A DNA stretch of 64,000 nt from Pelagibacterium lentulum (GTDB taxonomy: Bacteria > Pseudomonadota > Alphaproteobacteria > Rhizobiales > Devosiaceae): assembly GCF_003992625.1 (NCBI RefSeq), contig NZ_RZMW01000043.1, positions 124,001-188,000 on the forward strand. Reading direction: 5' to 3'. Positions 53,905 through 64,000 of this stretch are shown here, one piece after another. A model generated the notes under the pieces. It saw nothing but the letters and a program-made list of their open reading frames with translations. It made no database searches and had not been told where the DNA came from. Position 1 is the first letter of the stretch, and each line of letters begins with the position of its first letter. Position numbers and translations under genes: made by a program.

Positions 53905-54906
53905 TTACAGTACGGCCACTTTGACAAGGGTATCCTTGTCAGTGGCGGTATCGATGGCAACGCGGTTGCGCAGCGGCAGGCCGAACTGGGGCGCCTCGAT
54001 CTCGAACACATCGCCGTCTTCAGTGCTGACGCCATCGGCAAACGAGAGCGTCGCTGTGCCGAACATATGTACATGCACATCGCCCGGTTGGCGGAAAATC
54101 TCGTACTTGAAATGATGGTGCTCGAGATTATCGATTGTATGGGACATATTGGCTTCGCCCGAAAGGAAAGGTTTTTCCCAGATGGTCTTGCCATTGCGAA
54201 GAATACGCGATGTGCCTTCGATATGCTTGGGTAAATCCCCGATCAGAATTTCCGGCCCGATTGAAGCGTGGCGCAACTTGGAATGGGCGAGAAAAAGGTA
54301 ATTCTGCCGTTCAGTGACATGATCGGAAAACTCATTGGCGATTGCAAAACCGATACGCACCGGTTGCCCATTCTGGTCGATCACATAAATACCTGCGACT
54401 TCAGGCTCCTCGCCTGCATCGAGCGCAAAACACGGCGACGGCAAGTCACCACCCGGCGCAACCAGCACATGGCCATTGCCCTTATAGAACCATTCCGGCT
54501 GAACCCCGCATTTGCCATCCCGCGATTTGCCGCCTTCAACGCCCATGCGGAACATCTTCATAGAGTCGGTAAGCTTTTCTTCCTGCGCCTTATCCTGCTG
54601 GTGCATCTTGTCGCGCGTGGCCGCCGAACCGAGATGAGTCAGCCCGGTGCCAGTCAAATGGACATGCGTCGGATTGCGATGGGAGATAGGCGCAAGTACG
54701 CGCCCTTTTCCATAAGCCGATTGAAGATCCACCGTGTCGCCAAGCCCCTGCGCCTCGATCTGATCCAGCAGACTGCGGCCCGTACCAAGAGCGGCCAGTG
54801 CCAAATCATAGATCGAAGCAATGCCGCTAACGATCCGCGCCTCACTGCCAGCGCGTGCAACGACACATTGGCGACCACTGGAATCGAGAACCTGGGAAAT
54901 GAACAC
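53905..54906 (-). CDS. gguC: GguC/AraD1-family FAH-fold protein
   Basis: Protein of 333 residues in the fumarylacetoacetate-hydrolase superfamily: KDKAQEEKLTDSMKMF, then the metal-binding region PEWFYKGNGHVLVAPGG, EEPEVAGIYVID and IGFAIANEFSDH. It matches Agrobacterium GguC, the third gene of the chvE-gguABC locus. FAH-fold enzymes also act as 2-keto-3-deoxypentonate dehydratases, so it may supply the step after the IlvD-type dehydratase, giving 2-ketoglutarate semialdehyde; this is inference. It starts 78 bp after gguB, with a hairpin in the gap. Confidence 0.85.
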   Translation of the reverse strand: MFISQVLDSSGRQCVVARAGSEARIVSGIASIYDLALAALGTGRSLLDQIEAQGLGDTVDLQSAYGKGRVLAPISHRNPTHVHLTGTGLTHLGSAATRDKMHQQDKAQEEKLTDSMKMFRMGVEGGKSRDGKCGVQPEWFYKGNGHVLVAPGGDLPSPCFALDAGEEPEVAGIYVIDQNGQPVRIGFAIANEFSDHVTERQNYLFLAHSKLRHASIGPEILIGDLPKHIEGTSRILRNGKTIWEKPFLSGEANMSHTIDNLEHHHFKYEIFRQPGDVHVHMFGTATLSFADGVSTEDGDVFEIEAPQFGLPLRNRVAIDTATDKDTLVKVAVL

Positions 54907-54983
54907 GTTGGGAACTCCTCACGCACAGAGGGATGTAAAACGATACGACGGCACCTCGTACGAAGTGCCGCCGCGATGGCCGG

Positions 54984-56179
54984 TCAAGCCGCTTTGTTCT
55001 TGTTGTAAACGTCGAAGATCACGGCAGCGAGCAACACCAGCCCCTTGATCATCTGTTGCCAGTCGATACCGATCCCCATGATCGACATGCCGTTATTCAT
55101 CACCCCCATGATGAACGCACCGACCACGGCACCAACGACAGTGCCCACACCACCGGCCATGGATGCGCCGCCGATAAAGACCGCAGCGATAACATCCAGC
55201 TCAAACGTCTCACCCGCCTTGGGCGTCGCCATGTTGAGGCGTGCAGCAAAGACCAGCCCGGCAAGCGCCGCCAGCATGCCCATATTGGCAAACACAAGGA
55301 ACGTCAGTCGCTCTGCATTGATGCCCGACAGTTTGGCCGCCTTCTGGTTGCCGCCCACTGCATAGATACGCCGTCCGATGGTCGTTTGCTTGGCAATGAA
55401 ACTGTAGCCCGCTATCAAAATTGCCATAACGATAAAGACGTTAGGCAGACCACGGGCCGTCGCCAGCAGATAGGTGAGATAAACGATAGCAGCGGCAACA
55501 AGGATGTTGCGCCCGACAAAGAAGAAAAAAGGCTCTTCCGGAACACCATGCTTCTGTTCCTTCTGACGCGCGCGAATGCTCAGGAACACCAGGAGTGTGG
55601 CAACCGCGACGCCCAGCAATAGCGAGGTGATATGCAGACTCTCCCCGGCAAAGAAGTCGGGAATGAAGCCTGACGAGATCGCCCTGAATTCATTGGGAAA
55701 CGGACCGACCGACTGCCCCTTGAGCAGCACCATCATCGAGCCCTTGAACACCAGCATGCCAGCCAGCGTAACGATGAAGGACGGAATTTTCCAATACGCG
55801 ATCCAATAGCCTTGGATGGCGCCAATGGCAGCTCCGACAATAAGGCAGATGATCGCAGCAGGGATGTAATGTATGCCGAAATTGACCATCAGGACGGCCG
55901 AAAGCGCGCCGACAAAGCCCATGACAGAGCCGACCGAAAGATCGATATGCCCGCACACGATCACCATCAACATGCCAACGGCCATAATGACGATATAGGA
56001 GTTCTGCAGGACGAGATTGGTCAGATTGACCGGGCGCAAAAGAATGCCCTCGGTCGAGAACTGGAAAAAGACCATGATCGCGATAAGCGCGAAAAGGATG
56101 CCGTATTCGCGCATATGCGTGCGCAGAAACTGCAAGGCTGGCGGACGTTCTGTTTCAGCCTTTTGTGCTGGAATGTCGG

Positions 56180-56183
<4 letters not shown>
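54984..56183 (-). CDS. gguB: GguB, sugar ABC permease
   Basis: Inner-membrane permease of 399 residues in the RbsC/XylH family, with about ten hydrophobic segments. Features include [38 protein letters not shown] and a C-terminal EAA-like region ([22 protein letters not shown]). It pairs with GguA and receives sugars from ChvE. Its ATG overlaps the gguA stop by 4 bp. The family transports pentoses and hexoses; the ChvE system is known for L-arabinose, galactose, glucuronate and related sugars. Confidence 0.94.
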
Positions 56184-57715
<1,532 letters not shown>

Positions 57716-57764
57716 TATGCACCGTCAGATAGTGGCTTTGCAGGGTTTGGCCGATAACGCGGAT

Positions 57765-57784
57765 GGCACCGGAAAGCCGGTGCC
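57765..57784 (-). terminator. Intercistronic hairpin after chvE
   Basis: Perfect 8-bp stem GGCACCGG/CCGGTGCC with an AAAG loop (on the plus strand), 31 bp after the chvE stop. It lacks a T run, so it probably stabilises the chvE message or gives partial termination, favouring excess binding protein. Confidence 0.65.
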
Positions 57785-57814
57785 ATCACTGTTTCGGATA
57801 CGCGAAGACGCGAA

Positions 57815-58882
57815 TTAGTCGACGATCTGGTCCGCAGTGTAGTAGCCGGACCCTACCAGAACTTGTTCCCAATTATCTGCTGTAACCAGCACGGGGTAAA
57901 GCAGATAGGAAGGCACGACCTTGACACCATTATCATAGGTTTCGGTGTCATTGATTTCCGGCTCACCGCCGCCCAGAAGCGCAGCAACCATACCTACGGT
58001 CACGCGTGCCAGTTCGCGGGTATCCTTGAAGATGGTCGAGTACTGGTCGCCAGCAACAATCGCTTTCACCGACGGCACTTCTGCGTCCTGACCCGAGACG
58101 ATGGGCATTGGCATGTCGTCGCTGCCATAACCGACCCCGCGCAGGGACGAGATGATGCCGATTGACAGCCCGTCATAGGGCGACAGCACCGCATCCACAC
58201 GGTCTTCGGTGTAGTGCGCGCTCAAAAGGTTATCCATGCGCGCCTGCGCAACCGAGCCGTCCCAACGCAGGGTACCAACAGTGTCCATGCCAGTCTGGCC
58301 CGAACGAATGACAAAGGTGCCATCGTCGATAAGGGGCTGCAACACGCTCATCGCGCCGTCATAGAAGAAATAGGCGTTGTTGTCGTCAGGCGAACCGCCG
58401 AAGACTTCGAGGTTAAACGGACCTTCGTTATTGGCCAGATCAAGCCCGTCGATCAACGACTGGCCCTGCTGAACGCCAACCTGAAAGTTATCGAACGTCG
58501 CATAGTAGTCGACATGCTCCGAGCCGCGGATCAGGCGATCATAGGCAATGACCTTGATACCGTTTGCTGCGGCATCTTCGAGCGCACTGGTTAGCGTAGT
58601 ACCGTCGATCGAAGCAATCACCAGAGCATCGACGCCTCGCACGATCATGTTTTCGATCTGCGCAAGCTGGTTCGGTATATCGTCTTCCGCATACTGAAGA
58701 TCGGTGCGATAACCAGCAGCTTCAAACTGCTCGACCATTGACTGGCCATCGGAAATCCAGCGCGCCGATGACTGGGTTGGCATGGAAATGCCGACAAAAC
58801 CTGCGTCCTGCGAAACGGCAGGCACGGCCGTCAGGGCCGTCGAAACGACCAGGGCGCCTGCGCCCAGAAGAATGGCTTTCAT
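57815..58882 (-). CDS. chvE: ChvE, periplasmic sugar-binding protein
   Basis: Periplasmic binding protein of 355 residues in the Peripla_BP_4 family. The signal peptide is [24 protein letters not shown]. The mature protein contains [17 protein letters not shown], then [17 protein letters not shown] and [22 protein letters not shown], closely matching Agrobacterium ChvE, which binds arabinose, galactose and glucuronate. The ATG at 58880-58882 follows AGGGAGAG. It is first in the chvE-gguABC-dehydratase-dehydrogenase operon. A regulator gene of the FadR type lies 187 bp upstream on the same strand. Confidence 0.94.
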   Translation of the reverse strand: MKAILLGAGALVVSTALTAVPAVSQDAGFVGISMPTQSSARWISDGQSMVEQFEAAGYRTDLQYAEDDIPNQLAQIENMIVRGVDALVIASIDGTTLTSALEDAAANGIKVIAYDRLIRGSEHVDYYATFDNFQVGVQQGQSLIDGLDLANNEGPFNLEVFGGSPDDNNAYFFYDGAMSVLQPLIDDGTFVIRSGQTGMDTVGTLRWDGSVAQARMDNLLSAHYTEDRVDAVLSPYDGLSIGIISSLRGVGYGSDDMPMPIVSGQDAEVPSVKAIVAGDQYSTIFKDTRELARVTVGMVAALLGGGEPEINDTETYDNGVKVVPSYLLYPVLVTADNWEQVLVGSGYYTADQIVD

Positions 58883-58973
58883 ATAATCTCTCCCTAAAAT
58901 AATTGTCGCGTTTTTTTCGCGAAGCTCACCCACGCCGGAGACTGCTCCTCCCGGCGCCCGAAGCACATTTGCA

Positions 58974-58985
58974 TATAGTATTATT
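58974..58985. promoter_or_regulatory. Putative GntR operator upstream of chvE
   Basis: TATAGTATTATT in the chvE upstream region. Eleven of twelve bases match an element at 59909-59920 in front of the adjacent GntR-family gene, so it is a candidate shared operator. Confidence 0.45.
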
Positions 58986-59068
58986 TATTGTAAAGCGGCA
59001 ATTGGAAAGCAAGGTCCGATTTTATCGGACCACTTGTGGCGACGCCGCCAACTCGGGCGAAATCAGCT

Positions 59069-59839
59069 CTATTCGTTGGGCTTGAGCGCCTCATAGGCTC
59101 GGTCGACGCCGCTCTGGATCGCCTGCCGCATGGCGACACGCGCGACATCCGCCTCCTGCTCAATGATCGCCTCAGCGATATTGCGGTGCAGCCGCACCGC
59201 ACGGTCGAACGCCGCGCCCCCCTCTACCGGCGAACTGATGGTGAAGGAGGCTGTCAGGGCCACTTCGACCACGGCACTGAGCGATACCATGAACGGGTTG
59301 CCCGACGCGGCGGCAACGACACGATGAAACTCCAGGTCGTTCCGGGCGAATTCCTGAGCCGTCTGCCCATCCTCGGCCATCTTGTCGGCCCAGTAAACCA
59401 GAGCATCGGCCTGCTCGGGCGTTCTGCGTCGCGCAGCAAGCGCCGCAGCCTCAGGTTCAACGGCCATGCGCACTTCGGCAAGACTGGTCAGAAGATCCAA
59501 TGTGACACCGGCTTCGAGATACCAGGAGAGCACATCGCTATCGAACATGTTCCACTGCGCCCGCGGCAGAACGCGCGTACCGACTCGCGCCTTTGCTTCA
59601 ATCAGACCCTTTGCCGACAGGGTTTTGAGAGCCTCACGCAGCACCGTGCGCGATACGCCAAACTGCTGAATAAGTTCAGCATCGCCAGGCAATATCTGAT
59701 TCTCCGCATAGGTACCGCCGACAATTGCCGTACCCAAAGACCAGATCACATGCGAATGGAAATTGGGGGGCTTGCGCCGGGTTTTCGTGGCCGAAAGCGG
59801 CGCAACCTGTCCATCGCTCCCTTGTGCCACACCGCTCAT
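59069..59839 (-). CDS. FadR-subfamily GntR regulator of the chvE operon
   Basis: Regulator of 256 residues. The winged helix comes after a basic N-terminal tail (HSHVIWSLGTAIVGGTYAENQILPGDAELIQQFGVSRTVLREALKTL). The FCD ligand domain shows DLEFHRVVAAASGNPFM and RLHRNIAEAI with metal-binding Asp and His residues. I chose the ATG at 59837-59839 with GAGG six bases upstream. It precedes chvE on the same strand and probably represses the operon until a sugar acid binds. A motif shared between its own and the chvE upstream region supports this. Confidence 0.88.
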   Translation of the reverse strand: MSGVAQGSDGQVAPLSATKTRRKPPNFHSHVIWSLGTAIVGGTYAENQILPGDAELIQQFGVSRTVLREALKTLSAKGLIEAKARVGTRVLPRAQWNMFDSDVLSWYLEAGVTLDLLTSLAEVRMAVEPEAAALAARRRTPEQADALVYWADKMAEDGQTAQEFARNDLEFHRVVAAASGNPFMVSLSAVVEVALTASFTISSPVEGGAAFDRAVRLHRNIAEAIIEQEADVARVAMRQAIQSGVDRAYEALKPNE

Positions 59840-59908
59840 AACCAACCTCACCAATCCAAATCACCCGTCCCATCGGAACGGAAGAGCCAAATCGCCCTCA
59901 ATAATTCG

Positions 59909-59920
59909 TATAGTATGATT
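59909..59920. promoter_or_regulatory. Putative GntR operator upstream of the regulator gene
   Basis: TATAGTATGATT about 70 bp before the start codon of the GntR-family gene. It is nearly identical to the element upstream of chvE, which suggests autoregulation. Confidence 0.45.
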
Positions 59921-60034
59921 AATTCGCATTAGCAATGCGAAACAAGAATCAGGCGTAGCGGGGGGCAGTTGGGCGCCGGCGAGATTAGCCTTGCGGTTCG
60001 CCCGCTGCAACACGGAACAATCGAAATAGCAACG

Positions 60035-60433
60035 TCAGGAAATGCGATGCAGCCGGTAGGATCTACAGACAATCAGCAAAGTGCAGCCCACCAATTCGAT
60101 TGTATTGGCATCGATCTGCTCAATTGTGCCGTTGGCACTATGACCAAATAGCTCAAGCGTGCCTTCCCACTCGTTTTCATCGACTGGCACGGCGTGATCG
60201 ACGATCATCGTATTGAGGTAGGGCCGGTTGTCTTCGTTGTCGGCACCGTCGCCGAGCCACACTAAAGTCCCGCAGAGATGATCGTTATCCTCGCCGCAAA
60301 GCTCGACTTCGTAACGGGAGTCTTCGCTGTCCACTTCCCATAAGCCTTCAGGCGAAGGCAAATCCTGCGCAACCGATGCAAAAGGCGTCGCAGCGAGTGA
60401 AACGACGAGAATAAGTTTTATCCATTGCAGCAA
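60035..60433 (-). CDS. DUF2147 family exported protein
   Basis: Small exported protein of 132 residues: a signal peptide (MLQWIKLILVVSLAATPFASVAQ) and a DUF2147 domain starting PEGLWEVDSEDSRYEVELCGEDNDHLCGTLVWLG. Four Cys are present in the mature part (two pairs), so disulphides are likely. The domain is a small beta-rich lipocalin-like fold of unknown function. It stands alone between the two regulatory units of the sugar cluster, and its relation to them is unclear. Confidence 0.83.
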   Translation of the reverse strand: MLQWIKLILVVSLAATPFASVAQDLPSPEGLWEVDSEDSRYEVELCGEDNDHLCGTLVWLGDGADNEDNRPYLNTMIVDHAVPVDENEWEGTLELFGHSANGTIEQIDANTIELVGCTLLIVCRSYRLHRIS

Positions 60434-60494
60434 CGGACCGCCTCCATTCCGAACATTCTGGAAAAATATGATGCAGCCGGATAATCGGTCAAAG

Positions 60495-60537
60495 AGACGA
60501 AAAAGAGGCGGCGTGGCTCATCAGCCCGCCGCCTCTT
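60495..60537 (-). terminator. Rho-independent terminator of the udh-aldehyde dehydrogenase operon
   Basis: Imperfect 12- to 14-bp GC stem AAGAGGCGGCG.../...CGCCGCCTCTT (60501-60537), followed on the minus strand by TTTTCGTC, 26 bp after the aldehyde dehydrogenase stop. Confidence 0.85.
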
Positions 60538-60562
60538 CAACTGGGTTGCCTATGCGGCCTGA

Positions 60563-62077
60563 CTATTGCAGATCGGTTGGCAAAAGCGCATCCGGTAAAG
60601 CTTGGTAGCAGACAGGGCGCAGGAAGCGCCGGATGGAGAGCGTTCCAACCGAGGTCGCGCCGAAATTGGTTGATGCAGGGTAAGGTCCACCATGAACCAT
60701 TGAATCGGCAACTTCAACGCCCGTCGGGAACCCGTTGGCAAGCACACGTCCAGCCTTACGCTCAAGGATCGGCATGAGCGATTTACCAAGCTCGGCATCG
60801 CCTTGGTCGAGATGCAGTGTGCAGGTTAACTGCCCCTGCAGGCTCTTGGCAACTTTGCGCATCTCATCGGCGCTCTTGACCGTGACCACTAGGCCGAGCG
60901 GACCGAACACTTCTTCGCCAAGCTCGTGATTGGCCAGCCAGTTTTCACCAGTGGTTTCGTAAAGATTTGGCGTTGCATTGCGCAAATCGCAGGTCGAGGT
61001 CAGCAGTTCCTGGACCCCTGCCGTTGCTGCAACCCGGTCACGTCCCGAGCGGAACGCTTCGGCAATGCCATCGGTAAGCATTGTCTGCGGACCGACTTCC
61101 GAAAGTGCAGCCTTTGCAGCGCTAACGAAAGCATCGGCATCGCTGCCTTCAATAACCACGGCAATACCTGGATTGGTGCAGAACTGACCCGCACCCATGG
61201 TGAGCGAACCGGCCCAGCCCTTGCCGATCTCGGCGCCGCGCGCCTTGACCGCTTCAGGCAGAATGAACATCGGATTGACCGAACCCAGTTCGCCAAAGAA
61301 CGGAATAGGTTCTGGCCTCGCAGCACAAAGATTGAAAAGCGCGCGGCCGCCGCCAAGCGAGCCGGTAAACCCGACCGCCTTGATATTGGGATGCTGAACC
61401 AAAGCCGAACCGACCTCGCGGTTGCCGCCCTGAATCAGCGAGAAAACCCCAGGATGCAATCCAAGTTTCTCGCGCGCAGCATGGATAGCTTCGGCGACAA
61501 TTTCACCTGTACCGGGATGGGCGGAATGCCCCTTGACCACCACCGGACACCCCGCAGCAAGCGCGGCGGCCGTGTCGCCACCGGCGGTCGAAAAGGCCAG
61601 CGGGAAATTGGACGCACCGAACACGGCAACCGGGCCAATCGGGCGCTGGACCATTTTCAGATCCGGGCGTGGCAGCGGCTGCCGGTCAGGCAGTGCCTTG
61701 TCATGGCGACGATCGAGATAATCGCCCTTGAGAATATGTTCGGCAAACAGGCGCAACTGGCCGGTTGTGCGCCCGCGCTCACCGTTCAACCGGGCCTCGG
61801 GCAGACCGGTTTCTTCAGTGCCGATCTGCGTGATCGCCTCTGCACGCGCTTCAATTTCATCGGCAATTGTATTGAGGAATTTTGCGCGCTCTTCCCGGCC
61901 GGAATAGCCATAAGACCAGAATGCGTCTTCTGCCGCTTCGCAAGCAGCGTTCACATTCTCGACCGTGCCGACCGCAAACGCGTGGGCTGAGCCACTCGCG
62001 GGGGCCGACTGGAAAGTCGCATCCCCGGCAACCCATTCTCCTGCAATCAAATGTTTGCCGTGGGGGGTAAAACTCAT
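60563..62077 (-). CDS. 2-Ketoglutarate semialdehyde (2,5-dioxovalerate) dehydrogenase
   Basis: Aldehyde dehydrogenase of 504 residues. Catalytic Cys is about 300 in GAGQFCTNPG and catalytic Glu about 263 in FFGELGSVNP; the NAD site shows VGFTGSLGGGRALF. The sequence GELGSVNP and the overall length match the KGSADH group that oxidises 2-ketoglutarate semialdehyde to 2-oxoglutarate in oxidative pentose and uronate pathways. It starts one base after the udh stop, so the two form an operon. It would serve both the arabinonate branch and the glucarate branch. Confidence 0.9.
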   Translation of the reverse strand: MSFTPHGKHLIAGEWVAGDATFQSAPASGSAHAFAVGTVENVNAACEAAEDAFWSYGYSGREERAKFLNTIADEIEARAEAITQIGTEETGLPEARLNGERGRTTGQLRLFAEHILKGDYLDRRHDKALPDRQPLPRPDLKMVQRPIGPVAVFGASNFPLAFSTAGGDTAAALAAGCPVVVKGHSAHPGTGEIVAEAIHAAREKLGLHPGVFSLIQGGNREVGSALVQHPNIKAVGFTGSLGGGRALFNLCAARPEPIPFFGELGSVNPMFILPEAVKARGAEIGKGWAGSLTMGAGQFCTNPGIAVVIEGSDADAFVSAAKAALSEVGPQTMLTDGIAEAFRSGRDRVAATAGVQELLTSTCDLRNATPNLYETTGENWLANHELGEEVFGPLGLVVTVKSADEMRKVAKSLQGQLTCTLHLDQGDAELGKSLMPILERKAGRVLANGFPTGVEVADSMVHGGPYPASTNFGATSVGTLSIRRFLRPVCYQALPDALLPTDLQ

Positions 62078-62078
62078 C

Positions 62079-62879
62079 TCAGTCCTCCTTGACTATAGGA
62101 TCTTGCGTATTGTTTCCGCCCTGCCACTTGGCCAGCGGATGTTCCGGATCGGGCCACTTGCCCTGCGCCTTCAAGGTGGCCTCCCACCTATCGGCGCTGT
62201 CGCGCGGCTTCCAGCCTATATAGGTCGCGGTTTCGTTGGTCCACCATGCCCTGCTATTATCTGACACACCCCAGATCACCGGGCAGCCCAACCGCGGCAC
62301 GTCGAACACCCGTTCCACGAGCGCAACAAAATCATCATAGCTGAGCCATGTGGCAAGCATGCGATAGTCGGTAGGTTCTTCAAAGCACGAGCCGATTCGA
62401 ACCATCGCCGTCTCTTGCCCGAACTTGTCGAAATAGAACCGTGCCAAGGCTTCGCCAAAGCACTTGGAAACCGCATACAGGCCGTCAGGCCGGTAAGGCG
62501 AATTGAGATCGACATGCTCGTCTTGCGGGTAAAAGCCCGTCACATGATTGGAACTTCCAAAGAAAATTCGCGGCATGCCATGAGCCCGCGCCGCTTCATA
62601 AAGATTACGCATGCCCAAGATGTTGGCATCCAGAATCTCGGAAAATTTGCGCTCCGTCGAAATGCCTCCCAGATGCACGATGCCATCGCACCCCTCGACC
62701 AGTTTCATCACCCCATCCGCATCGGCAAGATTGCACTGCACGAATTCTGCCTGTGAGGGGGGTGTGTAAGGCAGCGGCATAACATCGGAAAGACGAATGT
62801 GCTCTGCCAGATGCCCCAATCTGGCCGAAGCCACGCGCCCAAGCCCACCCGAGGCTCCGGTGATAAGAAGTCGTTTCAA
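62079..62879 (-). CDS. udh: Uronate dehydrogenase
   Basis: NAD-dependent short-chain enzyme of about 266 residues that oxidises D-galacturonate or D-glucuronate to the aldaro-lactone. It begins KRLLITGASGGLGRVASARL, with GIVHLGGISTERKF, the SSN and Tyr-x-x-x-Lys motifs (GLYAVSKCFGEALARFYFDKFGQETAMVRIGS). Start choice matters. A frame from ATG 62964-62966 exists, but a TTG at 62877-62879 with AGGGGAAAG four bases upstream gives exactly the length of characterised Udh (about 265). It overlaps nothing and is 1 bp from the next gene. Confidence 0.92.
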   Translation of the reverse strand: MKRLLITGASGGLGRVASARLGHLAEHIRLSDVMPLPYTPPSQAEFVQCNLADADGVMKLVEGCDGIVHLGGISTERKFSEILDANILGMRNLYEAARAHGMPRIFFGSSNHVTGFYPQDEHVDLNSPYRPDGLYAVSKCFGEALARFYFDKFGQETAMVRIGSCFEEPTDYRMLATWLSYDDFVALVERVFDVPRLGCPVIWGVSDNSRAWWTNETATYIGWKPRDSADRWEATLKAQGKWPDPEHPLAKWQGGNNTQDPIVKED

Positions 62880-63036
62880 GGCTTTCCCCTGCGTTGCAAT
62901 GAGTGTCGTGCGAGACAGTTCGCTTGGCCGGGCAACGCCCGAAAATTTGCGCGGCAGTTTACTCATAGCACAAGTTCAGTCAATCTGTCTTATGACCGGC
63001 GCGAAAACTCCGCGTTCACTTGACTTGTCGCACGCG

Positions 63037-63067
63037 CAAGTGTCTGATTCGAGCACTTGTATGATAG
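63037..63067. promoter_or_regulatory. Putative FadR-type operator between udh and the regulator gene
   Basis: Inverted repeat CAAGTG (63037-63042), 11 bp, CACTTG (63054-63059), continuing as CACTTGTATGATAG to 63067. The same 14 bases recur inverted at 63842-63855 beyond the regulator gene. It lies in the divergent udh/regulator promoter region. Confidence 0.55.
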
Positions 63068-63098
63068 AGAATCGAAAATAGGCAATTCTCGAGGCAAA

Positions 63099-63839
63099 AT
63101 GGAAACCGAACATATAGAAAATAACGGCACCGGCCGCAGCGGCACATTGGTTGTCCAGGTTTCCGAAACCCTGCGGAACGCCATCCGCGCCGGGGATTTT
63201 AAGCCAGGCGACAAATTGCCCAGCGAAGCAAGACTGACGGAAACACATGGCGTCAGCAGAACTGTCGTGCGTGAGGCTATTGCGGCACTGCGGGCAGATG
63301 GACTTGTAGAGCCCCGGCGCGGTGCCGGCGTGTTCGTTCTTGAACCTGTAGCCCCTCCCGCCCTGCCCTTTCAGAATGTCGATCACGCGCGCATCTCATC
63401 ACTGATTGAAATGCTTGAGTTGCGTGGTGCTGTGGAAGTGGAAGCTGCCGGGCTTGCCGCAATGCGCCGCTCGCCGGCCCAGGAAGAAGAAATTATCGAT
63501 TGCCACAACGCGGTCAAAGCCTGCATTGACGCGCAAAAGCCAACCAGCGCTGCCGATTTCGCTCTGCACACGGCCATCGCACAAGCCACAAACAATCCCC
63601 GCTTTGCCGAGTTCATGAAACTAATGGGCGAAAATGCTATCCCTCGGGCGGCCCTGAAAACCTCAACCGCCGACCGCCCCAGCCCCACTTACCTCAACCA
63701 GATTCACGAGGAACACGCCCGCATCGTTGCGGCGATTTCCGACGGCGATGCCGATGCAGCCCGTGACGCCATGCGCGAGCACCTTCAGGGTAGCCAACGT
63801 CGCTATCGGGCCCTCCTGCAAAAAGGCACCACAACCTAA
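63099..63839 (+). CDS. FadR-subfamily GntR regulator, probably of uronate catabolism
   Basis: Regulator of 246 residues. The N-terminal winged helix is clear (VVQVSETLRNAIRAGDFKPGDKLPSEARLTETHGVSRTVVREAIAAL), followed by an FCD domain with DFALHTAIAQATNNPRF and HEEHARIVAAI. The ATG at 63099 with CGAGG before it is preferred over an upstream TTG. It is divergent from udh and directly upstream of kdgD, the two ends of hexuronate oxidation. Matching 14-bp elements on either side make it the likely repressor of both, released by a uronate or aldarate intermediate. Confidence 0.88.
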   Translation: METEHIENNGTGRSGTLVVQVSETLRNAIRAGDFKPGDKLPSEARLTETHGVSRTVVREAIAALRADGLVEPRRGAGVFVLEPVAPPALPFQNVDHARISSLIEMLELRGAVEVEAAGLAAMRRSPAQEEEIIDCHNAVKACIDAQKPTSAADFALHTAIAQATNNPRFAEFMKLMGENAIPRAALKTSTADRPSPTYLNQIHEEHARIVAAISDGDADAARDAMREHLQGSQRRYRALLQKGTTT

Positions 63840-63841
63840 AG

Positions 63842-63883
63842 CTATCATACAAGTGATTGACACAAGTCATTCATCTTTGTATG
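63842..63883. promoter_or_regulatory. Putative operator between the regulator gene and kdgD
   Basis: CTATCATACAAGTG (63842-63855) is the exact inverse of 63054-63067. CATACAA at 63846-63852 also pairs with TTGTATG at 63877-63883. The region lies 43-84 bp before the kdgD start codon. Confidence 0.55.
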
Positions 63884-63925
63884 TCGGAAGAAACTATAGG
63901 CTTCTGGCACAAGGATTAATCACTT

Positions 63926-64000
63926 ATGGATCCGCAAGCTCTAAAGCACGCCCTTGGGGCTGGCTTGCTCTCTTTCCCTGTCACTCATTTCGATGCAGCA
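63926..64000 (+). CDS. kdgD: 5-Dehydro-4-deoxyglucarate dehydratase (start only)
   Basis: Only 25 codons are in the window. They begin MDPQALKHALGAGLLSFPVT, the typical opening of the DHDPS-superfamily enzyme KdgD, which converts 5-keto-4-deoxyglucarate to 2-ketoglutarate semialdehyde with loss of water and CO2. AAGGA lies at good spacing before the ATG. It follows the FadR-type regulator and an operator-like repeat. Together with udh and the semialdehyde dehydrogenase it indicates hexuronate oxidation; the glucarate-side dehydratase must lie outside the window. Confidence 0.85.
   Translation, partial: MDPQALKHALGAGLLSFPVTHFDAA

Overview
The window is a contiguous stretch of GC-rich chromosome from an alphaproteobacterium, most likely of the order Hyphomicrobiales (Rhizobiales) and close to Devosia/Pelagibacterium. 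The placement is an inference from gene content: the PhyR-NepR-EcfG general stress module with GGAAC/CGTT-type promoters, a chvE-gguA-gguB-gguC sugar locus, a metF operon led by an ArsR-methyltransferase fusion, and a dcw cluster beginning next to rnpB. I saw no rRNA, tRNA, insertion sequence, prophage or CRISPR array.

Layout. 1-5.5 kb: minus-strand division and cell-wall cluster rsmH-ftsL-ftsI-murE-murF (murF cut by the window edge), preceded by the RNase P RNA gene. 5.5-16.8 kb: housekeeping genes, including a TerB/DnaJ protein, a secreted acidic protein, metF and its putative regulator, a DUF2336 protein, catalase divergent from oxyR, rarD, an alpha/beta hydrolase and ettA. 16.9-23.4 kb: a cytosolic TolB-like propeller, a NitT/TauT-type ABC importer, an Lrp regulator divergent from alanine dehydrogenase, and a secreted Gly-Pro-Gly repeat protein. 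23.9-35.1 kb: a complete glycogen operon, glgP-glgB-glgC-glgA-pgm-glgX.

35.1-42.1 kb is a general-stress-response island: a cytosolic PAS-HWE histidine kinase, DUF1328, phyR, nepR-ecfG, DUF883, a holin-like membrane protein, an unknown 74-residue protein, a PRC-barrel protein, and small membrane proteins. I find seven exact GGAAC-N16/17-CGTT promoters here, in front of phyR, nepR-ecfG and five effector genes, so the regulators and part of their regulon sit together.

42.2-51 kb: a flavoprotein, an L,D-transpeptidase lipoprotein, a three-gene exported set (Tat-type flavin amine oxidase, c-type cytochrome, signal-peptide-bearing RidA), uup, an EEP-family hydrolase and an orphan polyamine-type binding protein. 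51-64 kb: sugar and uronate catabolism. The minus-strand operon chvE-gguA-gguB-gguC-araC-type dehydratase-Gfo/Idh dehydrogenase imports and oxidises an aldose. A ketoglutarate-semialdehyde dehydrogenase, uronate dehydrogenase, two FadR-type regulators and the start of kdgD complete routes from pentoses and hexuronates to 2-oxoglutarate.

The most interesting candidates for undescribed biology are the exported amine oxidase/cytochrome c/RidA trio, the promoter-defined small genes of the stress island, and the short plus-strand gene abutting glgP with its downstream terminator and interleaved hairpins.
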